Positions 42,236-49,153 of a stretch of 53,680 bases of DNA are shown here, one piece after another (within the stretch, counting starts at the first letter, position 1; every line of letters starts with the position of its first letter). The stretch is from CAZMGT01 sp964565895 (GTDB lineage: Bacteria; Armatimonadota; Zipacnadia; UBA1398; CAZMGT01), in assembly GCA_964565895.1 (NCBI GenBank), contig CAZMGT010000023.1, positions 1 through 53,680 of the forward strand, given 5' to 3'. The position numbers and the translations under genes are program-made. Below the pieces are notes generated by a model, which worked only from the letters and a program-made list of their open reading frames with translations, did no database searches and was not told the DNA's origin.

Positions 42236-43207
42236 CTACGCCTCCTCGCGGCACCTCTGGGCGATGCGCAGGAGCATCTGCAAGGCATAAAGCGCCTGCT
42301 CGCCGCAGGCGATGGGGCCGTGCTCCTCGCCGCGGCAGCGCGCGAGAAACGAGCGTATCGTCAGGCGCATGGGGTCCTCGGCGACGATCGTCCTCTCGCC
42401 CACGGTGAGATACGCCGAGAACACGCCCTGCTCGTTGGGCCGGCCCTCGTAGCGCACGGGCGTGCCGTTAAGCTCGATAATTCGCTCGGGCTGCTCCCTC
42501 TTGCCGACGACAATGCTTGCGCTGCAGCGCTGTTCGCTGTGCGCCAGTCCTTGCGGGGCAAAGTCAAACGCCACGCGGGTCTCCAGCTCCTCCACGGACA
42601 CTTGCAGCGACTGCTCGACGAGGCGAAACGAGGGCTCGAGAGCTGCAAGGAGGGCCAGCGGGTGTGGCCCGAGGTCGACCCACACTTGGGTGAACCTTGG
42701 CCCCGTGGGCTTAGACTCCATTTTCATGCCAAACTGCCACAGCGGACCAAGCCCAACCTCGGCCAGCTCGCGCAGCAGGGGAACAAGCGCCACATATTGC
42801 GTCATTACGCAAAGCTCAAGCCCCTTGCCCCGGGCGAGCGCTAAAAGCTCGCGCGCTTGGGAGAGGAGCTGTTCAGCAGGCGCCGCGGCGTGCCAAACCA
42901 GCGGCTTTTCGCACAACACGTGCGCCCCCGCCTCAAGTGCCAGGCGCGCGTGCGCAGCGTGGAGCTCGGGCGGGGTGGCGATGCTCACGGCGTCCGGCCG
43001 TGCCTCGTCGAGCATGCGCCGCACATCGCCGTAGGCCGCGCCGGCAAAGCCAAACAGCCTCTCAAGCTGCCGCGCCGCTTGGGCAGCGGTGCTCTCGGAG
43101 CTGCCCGCAATGGCTACCACATCCGCGCCCTCAAGCGCAAACCACTTTGCGTGGTGCTTCCCGATCCCTCGAGCGCCGACGACGGCAATGCGCAGTCTGC
43201 CAGCCAC
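42236..43207 (-). CDS. Gfo/Idh/MocA family oxidoreductase
   Basis: NAD(P)-dependent oxidoreductase of about 323 residues. The N-terminal Rossmann fold is clear (RIAVVGARGIGKHHAKWFA), followed by ARPDAVSIATPPELHAAHAR and EAGAHVLCEKPLVWHA, the EKP motif of the family. The C-terminal substrate domain has VWVDLGPHPLALLAALEP, giving the conserved DxGxH-like site. GTG 43207 or GTG 43216 is the likely start; upstream sequence in the same frame is not family-like. Substrates of the family are usually sugars or inositols. It is next to the Tat-exported enolase-type enzyme in convergent orientation, which may reflect related sugar-acid metabolism. Confidence 0.85.
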   Translation of the reverse strand: MAGRLRIAVVGARGIGKHHAKWFALEGADVVAIAGSSESTAAQAARQLERLFGFAGAAYGDVRRMLDEARPDAVSIATPPELHAAHARLALEAGAHVLCEKPLVWHAAAPAEQLLSQARELLALARGKGLELCVMTQYVALVPLLRELAEVGLGPLWQFGMKMESKPTGPRFTQVWVDLGPHPLALLAALEPSFRLVEQSLQVSVEELETRVAFDFAPQGLAHSEQRCSASIVVGKREQPERIIELNGTPVRYEGRPNEQGVFSAYLTVGERTIVAEDPMRLTIRSFLARCRGEEHGPIACGEQALYALQMLLRIAQRCREEA

Positions 43208-43320
43208 GAAAACCACCGCCGGCTTTGGCGCTTCGTGGTCGCCGAGTAGGGGACCTTCCGCCCGCCGCAGGCAAAGGAGTCGCCCCTGCGGGCTAGAATA
43301 ACCGCTGTGAGGTGGCCGAG

Positions 43321-44478
43321 GTGGGCAAACGCGCCGCTTTGGGCGTCGTCGTAGCGATCGTCGCCCTGGCTGTTGCCGGCTGTCAGGGGCGAGGGGGAGC
43401 AGGCGCAAGGCCGGCTCCCACGCCAGCGCTTACCTACGACGAAGCACTGCAGCGCGCGAAACAGGCGTTTGCCGAAAAGCGGTGGGAGCGCTGCGTAAAG
43501 TTCGCCGGCGCAGCGCTGGCCCAGCGGCCCGACGACCCGGCGGCGCTTGCCCTCCGTGGCCGCTCCTACCATGCGCTGGAGCGCTATAAAGAGGCTGCCG
43601 CCGACCTCAAGCGTGCGGCAGGCGAGATTAAAGACGACGCGGAGCTTTTTCTCGCCCTCACCGACTGCCTCGACGCCCTAAACCGCGTGGAAGAGGCCCA
43701 ACGAGCCGCGGCGCGGGCGGCGGAGCTCCTCCCCGATGACCCAGAGGCCCACCTTGCCAACGGCTTGCTCCTGCTCGAGCTCGAGCGCTTTGCCGAAGCA
43801 CACCGCGCGCTCGCCGTGGCCGACGACCTCTCGCCGAACAACCCGGCAGTGCTCCTCGCTCTCGCTCGCGCCAGCTTGGGGCAGGGCGAGTACGACCGGG
43901 CGATCGACGAGGCGGAGCGGGCGGTGCGCGCAGCCGCGGACGAGGCAATTAGCCGCGGCGAGCAGCCCGCCCCAGAGGATCTTCTTCCCGTTACCGTGGA
44001 GGTTAAGGCGTATCTGCTCAAGGGCAACGAGGAGAGCGCGCGCGTGGCCCAGCATCTGCTCGAGCAGTACCTCGAGGATGTCGGCGAGGACTGGAAGGCG
44101 CGCGCGGAGATGGCCTGGGCCGTGCTCGACGCAGGGCAGGCGCAGCTGGCCGCCAAGTGCGTAAAAGAGGTTGTTCGGGAGAAGGAGGCGCAGCCCGAGG
44201 CGCGCGCGGCATATGCCGCGGCCCTGCTTGCCCTGGGGCGGGACTTCGACACGGCCCAGCGCTGCATCGATACTGCTCTTGCGCATCTCACTCCAGCGCC
44301 GCCGCGCTACCTTGCCGTAAAGGGCTGGCTGGCGTTTAAGCTGGGCAAAACAGCGGAGGCAGAGCGAGCGCTGAGCGCCGCGGTCGCGGCAACGCGCACC
44401 CCCTCCGAGCGCGAGCGCTGGGGAAAACTTCTACGCATCGTGCGGCAAAGCCGCTCGCAGGCGAGCGCGGGCGAGTAG
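43321..44478 (+). CDS. TPR-repeat lipoprotein
   Basis: Protein of about 385 residues (388 if GTG 43312 is used). The N-terminal segment RAALGVVVAIVALAVAGCQG carries a lipobox (VAGC). The rest is helical repeat sequence: tetratricopeptide units such as WERCVKFAGAALAQRPDDPA, ERYKEAAADLKRAAGEIKDD, PDDPEAHLANGLLLLELERF and NPAVLLALARASLGQGEYDR. Later units are more divergent. A scaffold role in envelope protein assembly is likely; partners are unknown. The next gene begins about 60 bases downstream on the same strand. Confidence 0.85.
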   Translation: MGKRAALGVVVAIVALAVAGCQGRGGAGARPAPTPALTYDEALQRAKQAFAEKRWERCVKFAGAALAQRPDDPAALALRGRSYHALERYKEAAADLKRAAGEIKDDAELFLALTDCLDALNRVEEAQRAAARAAELLPDDPEAHLANGLLLLELERFAEAHRALAVADDLSPNNPAVLLALARASLGQGEYDRAIDEAERAVRAAADEAISRGEQPAPEDLLPVTVEVKAYLLKGNEESARVAQHLLEQYLEDVGEDWKARAEMAWAVLDAGQAQLAAKCVKEVVREKEAQPEARAAYAAALLALGRDFDTAQRCIDTALAHLTPAPPRYLAVKGWLAFKLGKTAEAERALSAAVAATRTPSERERWGKLLRIVRQSRSQASAGE

Positions 44479-44537
44479 TAAGACGGCCTTGCTACGGCAA
44501 GAGGCCAAGCTCGCCTGGAAGGGAAAGGCAGAGGCAA

Positions 44538-45602
44538 ATGAGCCTGTGGCAGGCGCTGGCCATGTGCGCCGTTGCTTGCTTGCCGGCGTGTGGCCTGTGC
44601 GCGGGCGTGGTTCGGCCGTGGCGGGGCCTTGCTCCGCCGGAGGTTGGGCAAAGGTGGATCCTCCCCGCGCAGGGCAAGCGGGCGCTGCCCATCTGGGGCC
44701 ATGCGCGGGGCGTTTGCGTGGGGCTCTGGCCCATGCCCGGCCCGCGCGGGTTAATTCGCGTATATACGCCCTACCTCGGCCAGCGCCTCGGCCGGCCGAT
44801 CAACTACATCGCCATCGAGCCCATCGCCCGCAGTCAGCGCGGGCGCTCGTTTTCGGAGCTAGAGTGGAGCGAGCTAGACGACGCCCGGGGCAAGAGGCTG
44901 TGGAGCGCGGACTCGCCCGAGGACGTTGCTCCCCGCCCGCCAGAGCTTCCCGCGCGAGGGACGATCACCAGCGACGGCGACGTGGAATGGCTTACGGTAT
45001 ACGTGTTTGTCGAGCCCTTTCGCTCCGGCGCGCGCGTATATTTGCGCCTGCGTTTTCGCTCCGACCGCCCGCATGAGTTCGCCCTTGCCACGTTTGCCTG
45101 CGAGGATTCTGCGCCGCTTGACTTCTGCATAGTCACCGCGACGATGGGCAACTGGGCGCGGCTGCGCGTGTTGCACTTGAGGGAGTATACGAAAACGCCG
45201 GCCGAGCTCTGGCCGAACTTCACGGGAACGGGGTTTACCCCCCACGCGCGCTTTCCGCTGGAGGACATGGTGCGCACGGCGCGGGGGCACGCGCTGTTTC
45301 TTGCCGCGCCAGACGAGGAGAACCCCTCTGCCGCGCGCTATGCCCCGGGCACACCGTGGCCTTGGAAGTATCAAGGGCAAGTGGGCACGCAGTATTGGCG
45401 CTGCGAGCGCCCCTCGGCGCAGCTTGTGGGCCAAGTTAACGCGCGATACACGTATTACAACACGTCGTGTCCCATTCCGGGCGGGCTTTCGTTTGAAAAT
45501 TTCGAGCTTGTCGAGCCGTTTCGCCCAGGCAACGAATATTGGTTTGGGGTAACGCCTCTAAGCCCAGAGGAGCTACGCGCCAAGGAGGAAGCACCGGCCT
45601 AG
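44538..45602 (+). CDS. Secreted protein of unknown function
   Basis: Protein of 354 residues with a predicted signal peptide at the N-terminus (MSLWQALAMCAVACLPACG). ATG 44538 follows AGAGGC. The mature part is rich in aromatic residues and beta-type sequence (WILPAQGKRALPIWGHARGV, EWLTVYVFVEPFRSGARVYL, WARLRVLHLREYTKTPAELW, NEYWFGVTPLSPEEL). It looks like a beta-sandwich domain, perhaps carbohydrate-related, but I recognise no family. It follows the TPR lipoprotein on the same strand and precedes rnpB convergently. Confidence 0.75.
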   Translation: MSLWQALAMCAVACLPACGLCAGVVRPWRGLAPPEVGQRWILPAQGKRALPIWGHARGVCVGLWPMPGPRGLIRVYTPYLGQRLGRPINYIAIEPIARSQRGRSFSELEWSELDDARGKRLWSADSPEDVAPRPPELPARGTITSDGDVEWLTVYVFVEPFRSGARVYLRLRFRSDRPHEFALATFACEDSAPLDFCIVTATMGNWARLRVLHLREYTKTPAELWPNFTGTGFTPHARFPLEDMVRTARGHALFLAAPDEENPSAARYAPGTPWPWKYQGQVGTQYWRCERPSAQLVGQVNARYTYYNTSCPIPGGLSFENFELVEPFRPGNEYWFGVTPLSPEELRAKEEAPA

Positions 45603-45624
45603 GTAGGCGGCAACGCATAGGGCA

Positions 45625-45657
45625 ACAAAAAACCTCGCCGGCAAGCCGCGGGCGAGG
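45625..45657 (-). terminator. Terminator of rnpB
   Basis: On the minus strand CCTCGCC pairs with GGCGAGG across a short GC-rich loop and is followed by TTTTTTGTT, just after the 3' end of the RNase P RNA. Confidence 0.85.
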
Positions 45658-45671
45658 CAAGCGAAGCGGTC

Positions 45672-46030
45672 AGAGAGAGTGGGCCTGTAAGCCGAGTTCT
45701 GTCGGGGCGGCCATCTATCTTGGGCGCCCGTCTCCGAGCGCCTCGTGCGACCTGCCCGGAAGCTACGGCGGGCCACCGTTTCCCCGAAAGGGGAGCGCTT
45801 CCCTATGGGTCTTGCTCCAGGTGGGGTTTGCACAGCCGGCCGGGTTACCCCAGCCGCTGGTGCGCTCTTACCGCACCTTTTCACCCTTGCCACCGGAAGA
45901 ACCGATGGCGGTTATTTTCTGTGCACTTTCCGTAGGGTCGCCCCTCCCGGCTGTTCGCCGGCACCTGTGCCCTATGGAGCTCGGACTTTCCTCGGCGCAG
46001 AGCGCCGCGGCCGCCCGGCCCACTCTCCAC
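45672..46030 (-). ncRNA. rnpB: RNase P RNA component (bacterial type A)
   Basis: Catalytic RNA that trims the 5' leader of tRNA precursors. On the minus strand the universally conserved blocks appear in order: GAGGAAAGTCCGAGCTCC near the 5' end, CATAGGGCACAGGTGCCGG, CCCTACGGAAAGTGCACAG followed by AAAATAACCGCC, and the 3' block TCGGCTTACAGGCCCACTCT. The ends pair as helix P1 (AGAGTGGGCC with GGCCCACTCT). The length of about 359 bases fits type A. Ends are accurate to a few bases. Confidence 0.95.
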
Positions 46031-46034
46031 TGTT

Positions 46035-46040
46035 ATTATA
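46035..46040 (-). promoter_or_regulatory. -10 element of the rnpB promoter
   Basis: Perfect TATAAT on the minus strand, with the expected transcription start about five to seven bases downstream at the 5' end of RNase P RNA. No good -35 is seen 16-18 bases upstream. Confidence 0.75.
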
Positions 46041-46233
46041 CCACCTCCGCGCAGCCCAGGGCGGCTCAGCAGCGGGGAAAGTTCCCCCATAAGGAGGAGG
46101 ATGCACAACGCGCTTGCGCGAAGGTCACCTTCGGCCGACGTATTTTGTTGGTTCGCGGAGGTGATGCGCTGGCAGAGCATTTATCAGTCCATCTCCCGCA
46201 CGGTGACAACCGTTTTTGGCGAAGGGAGGAGCC
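46041..46233. other. Divergent region between rnpB and the prepilin-like gene
   Basis: No gene seen. It contains a perfect inverted repeat GAAGGT-C-ACCTTC around 46119-46131 that could be an operator for the plus-strand gene. The GAAGGGAGGA ribosome-binding site lies at its right end. Promoter hexamers for the plus strand are not clear. Confidence 0.4.
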
Positions 46234-46938
46234 ATGAGCAAGAGAGCCGCATTTACGCTGATTGAGCTCTTGGTGGTCATCGCGATAATCGCGATTCTTG
46301 CTGCGATCCTTTTCCCGGTTTTCGCCAAAGCACGGGAGAAGGCGCGGCAAACGCAGTGTTTGAGCAATGTGCGCCAGATTGCTACGGCAGCGTTGATGTA
46401 TGCCGAGGACTGGGAAGGGTGCATTTGCCCGGGCGGCCGTTCAGGGCCCGACCCCAACCGCTGGCACGAGATCCTCGATCCGTACATGAAGAACCAAGAC
46501 ATTCTGCGCTGCCCCTCCACGTCGCTGAGCAGAGGATATGGTATCAGCGCGACCGTCGGCCGTTGGAACAACACGCGCAAGTTGGCCGAGATCCCTCGTC
46601 CCGCGGGCACGGTGTTCTTCATGGACGCCGCACAGTGCGACCAAAATGTCGTCGGCGATACGAACCCGAAGACGTGGCAGAACTACGTTACTGGCCCGAC
46701 GGACTGGCAGGTGGAGATGCCCAGCACGTGGACGGGGAGTACTGGACGTTATAACAGTGACGACCAGTGGGGCAACCGCCGGCGTCGGCCGATCGCTCGG
46801 CACAACGAGGGGCTGAACATTAGCTTCATCGACGGCCACGCCAAGTGGATGGAAATCGAGAGCTTCCTCGGTATCCCCCAGAACGGAATCGACGGCTGGC
46901 CCTACGGCGACCCGCGCAACCTGTGGGACAACAAATAG
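46234..46938 (+). CDS. Prepilin-type N-terminal domain, H-X9-DG secreted protein
   Basis: Type IV pilin-like protein of 234 residues. The prepilin peptidase motif and helix are clear (AFTLIELLVVIAIIAILAAI then LFPVFAKAREKARQTQCLSN), followed by a globular domain with the HNEGLNISFIDGHAKW motif (H-X9-DG type). Such genes occur in large numbers in Armatimonadota, Planctomycetota and relatives, where they may be minor pilins or pseudopilins. ATG 46234 follows GAAGGGAGGA; a TTG at 46216 is not needed. The gene is alone, with its own strong terminator. Confidence 0.93.
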   Translation: MSKRAAFTLIELLVVIAIIAILAAILFPVFAKAREKARQTQCLSNVRQIATAALMYAEDWEGCICPGGRSGPDPNRWHEILDPYMKNQDILRCPSTSLSRGYGISATVGRWNNTRKLAEIPRPAGTVFFMDAAQCDQNVVGDTNPKTWQNYVTGPTDWQVEMPSTWTGSTGRYNSDDQWGNRRRRPIARHNEGLNISFIDGHAKWMEIESFLGIPQNGIDGWPYGDPRNLWDNK

Positions 46939-46959
46939 GGCAGGCCCGCTGAGCGAACG

Positions 46960-47001
46960 ATGGCCCTGCTTCCGTGGCGTTGAGCGGGGCCATTTTTCTT
47001 T
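46960..47001 (+). terminator. Rho-independent terminator of the prepilin-like gene
   Basis: ATGGCCCTGC pairs over ten bases with GCGGGGCCAT (one G-T pair) and is followed by TTTTCTTT, 22 bases after the stop. Confidence 0.9.
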
Positions 47002-47114
47002 GCCCAAGCGCGCGCAGGCATTTCCCGCCTGTGGCAGAAGAATCCGCGCGGCAGCCGCCGCGACTTGTCCGCGCGTTAGCCGGTGGAGGCGAGCGTCTGC
47101 GACGGAGATTTGCC

Positions 47115-48158
47115 ATGGAAACGAGAAAGTATGCGGCGATTGACGGCCGCGGGGCAATTGTCGTGCAACAGGGGCCTGTGCCCGAGCCCGGGCCGGGCGA
47201 GGTGCTCGTTGATGTTCATGCCTCGCTGATTAGCTCCGGCACGGAGTTAGGCGGGGTAAAGCGGCTGCGCGAGAGCCCGCGCGAGCGGCCGCCGCGCCCG
47301 TTTGGCTACCAAAACGCGGGCTGCGTTATCGCCCTGGGCGAAGGCTGCCGCGGGCTTGAGCCGGGAATGCGCGTGGCGTGCATGGGCGCGGGCTATGCGT
47401 TGCACGCCACCGTCGCCTGCGTCCCGCAAAACCTCGTTTTTCCCCTCGCGGAAAACATAACGTTTGAGGAAGCGGCGTTTAACCACCTCGCGGCCACGGC
47501 GCTGCAGGCCGTCCGACGCGCGGACGTGCGCTTGGGCGAGTATCTTGCCGTGTTCGGCCTGGGGACGATCGGGCAGATCTGCTGCCAGCTCGGCCGGCTT
47601 GCCGGTGCATATGTGTTGGGGGTAGACCTTTTTCCCCTGCGCGTGGAGAAGGCGCGCGAGCTGGGCGCGCACGCCGTGGCCCTTGCCGAGCGCGACGACC
47701 TCGGCGCTGTGGTGAGCGAGCTCACCGGGGGCCACGGGCTCGACGCTGCGATAATCGCCTTTGGCGGCGACGCCACGGAAACGTTTAAGCAAATCGTTAG
47801 ACTAATGAAGACCGCGCCGGACACGCACAAGATGGGAAACATCGTTATCGTGGGCGGGGCGCGCATTGCACATGAGTTCGCCTCGGCGCTGGGCAACTTA
47901 AACGTGCTCAGCTCGGCGCGCACCGGGCCGGGCTATCACGACGAGGCCTGGGAGCGCGGGCGTGACTATCCCGACGTGTTCGTCCGCTGGACAACGCGGC
48001 GCAACGTCGAGCTGTGCCTGCGGCTGATCTCCGAGGGTCGGCTGCGCGTGGCCCCGCTAATCACCCACCGCTATCCGTTGGAGCAGGTGCCCGAGGCGTG
48101 CGAGAAGATCATCCAGACGCCGGAGGAGACGATCTCCGTTGTGCTCGTCATGAAATAG
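47115..48158 (+). CDS. Zinc-type medium-chain dehydrogenase/reductase
   Basis: Alcohol-dehydrogenase-like protein of 347 residues. Seen: N-terminal VPEPGPGEVLVDVHASLIS, FGYQNAGCVIALGEGC, the Rossmann motif AVFGLGTIGQICCQLGRLAG and a C-terminal ITHRYPLEQVPEACEKIIQT. Typical catalytic-zinc residues (GHE, CxxD) and the four-Cys structural site are not obvious, so it may belong to the zinc-independent or sugar-dehydrogenase-like branch. ATG 47115 follows GGAG; the longer frame upstream overlaps the terminator. The next gene begins 29 bases downstream on the same strand. Confidence 0.85.
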   Translation: METRKYAAIDGRGAIVVQQGPVPEPGPGEVLVDVHASLISSGTELGGVKRLRESPRERPPRPFGYQNAGCVIALGEGCRGLEPGMRVACMGAGYALHATVACVPQNLVFPLAENITFEEAAFNHLAATALQAVRRADVRLGEYLAVFGLGTIGQICCQLGRLAGAYVLGVDLFPLRVEKARELGAHAVALAERDDLGAVVSELTGGHGLDAAIIAFGGDATETFKQIVRLMKTAPDTHKMGNIVIVGGARIAHEFASALGNLNVLSSARTGPGYHDEAWERGRDYPDVFVRWTTRRNVELCLRLISEGRLRVAPLITHRYPLEQVPEACEKIIQTPEETISVVLVMK

Positions 48159-48187
48159 CCGCGGCGGGGGAAGGGGCGGGGAGCGGG

Positions 48188-48844
48188 ATGTTTTGGGCGG
48201 AGAGGGCGGTTTTCGACGACCGCGCCCACGCCGGCCGGCGCCTAGCCGAGCGCGTGGCCGAGCTGGAGCTGGCCGACCCCGTTGTTGTAGCCATCCCCCG
48301 CGGCGGCGTGGCCGTTGGGGTAGAGGTGGCGCAAAAGCTCGGCGCTCCGCTAGGTATTGCCGCAGTGCGCAAAATCCCTCTTCCCTGGAACCCCGAGGCG
48401 GGCTACGGGGCCGTCGCTGTCGACGGCACGTTTTTCGCCGACGAACGCGTTATGCGCCAGCTCGGAATCTCTCGCGAGGAGACGGAGCGCCTCGCCCAGC
48501 GCGTGCAGGCCGAGGTCCAGCGCCGCGCGCAGCGCTTCGGCAAGCTGTCACGGGAAGCGGTGGCTGAGCGCGAGTGCGTGCTCGTCGACGACGGCCTAGC
48601 CGCAGGCTATTCCATGCGCGCGGCGATCCTCCTCGTGCGCAAAATGAACCCGCGCAAGCTCATCGTCGCCGTCCCCGTCTCGCCAAAACACACCGCGCAG
48701 GAGATTGCCCCGATGGCCGACGAGTTTATCTGCCTGCACATCTCCGAGGCCATGCCGTTTGCCGTCGCCTCGTTTTACCGCGAGTGGCACGATATGACCG
48801 ACGCCGAGGTGCTTCAGCTTTTGGACAACGTTGCCCGTGCCTAG
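48188..48844 (+). CDS. Phosphoribosyltransferase family protein
   Basis: Type I phosphoribosyltransferase-fold protein of 218 residues. Seen: FDDRAHAGRRLAERVAELEL, VVVAIPRGGVAVGVEVAQKL, and the PRPP-binding loop ECVLVDDGLAAGYSMRAAIL, followed by LIVAVPVSPKHTAQEIAPMA. This sub-family of stand-alone predicted phosphoribosyltransferases has no assigned base substrate. ATG 48188 follows GGGGAG. It probably shares a transcript with the dehydrogenase just upstream. Confidence 0.88.
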   Translation: MFWAERAVFDDRAHAGRRLAERVAELELADPVVVAIPRGGVAVGVEVAQKLGAPLGIAAVRKIPLPWNPEAGYGAVAVDGTFFADERVMRQLGISREETERLAQRVQAEVQRRAQRFGKLSREAVAERECVLVDDGLAAGYSMRAAILLVRKMNPRKLIVAVPVSPKHTAQEIAPMADEFICLHISEAMPFAVASFYREWHDMTDAEVLQLLDNVARA

Positions 48845-48896
48845 CACTCCAATAGGCCAGCTCGCCCGTTGCAAGCGGGACACTCCTGATCTCCGA

Positions 48897-49136
48897 CTAG
48901 GGCGGCGCAGGCGTAACGCTGGGGCGCGCGAGAAGCCGCTCCTGGCCAGTGGCGCTACGGTCGGCGGCTGCGCCACCCTGGCTGGGGAGGGACACGGGCT
49001 GAGGGGGAGGGGTAATGAACGGCGTATGCCGCTGGACCCACCAGCGGTCCACGGCCCAAATGCACGCGGCGATTAGGGTAATCGCCAGGAAGACCAGCAA
49101 CGCGACGCGCTCGTAGCGGTCGAGCTCATACCACAT
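48897..49136 (-). CDS. Small single-pass membrane protein after leuS
   Basis: Protein of 79 residues beginning MWYELDRYERVALLVFLAIT with one membrane helix (about 10-29) and a Pro/Ser/Ala-rich tail. It starts 17 bases after the leuS stop and looks like the last member of that operon. The N-terminus resembles what precedes the helix-hairpin-helix domain in some ComEA proteins, but no such domain follows in any frame, so no function is assigned. Confidence 0.6.
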   Translation of the reverse strand: MWYELDRYERVALLVFLAITLIAACIWAVDRWWVQRHTPFITPPPQPVSLPSQGGAAADRSATGQERLLARPSVTPAPP

Positions 49137-49153
49137 CGTGGGCCCCCGCGGGC

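Noticed and set aside
45745..46092. Overlapping plus-strand frames of about 70-115 codons
   Set aside because: They lie on the complement of RNase P RNA, whose conserved blocks explain the sequence.
48845..49136. ComEA-like helix-hairpin-helix protein after leuS
   Set aside because: The N-terminal membrane segment is suggestive, but no helix-hairpin-helix sequence follows in any frame before the convergent gene.
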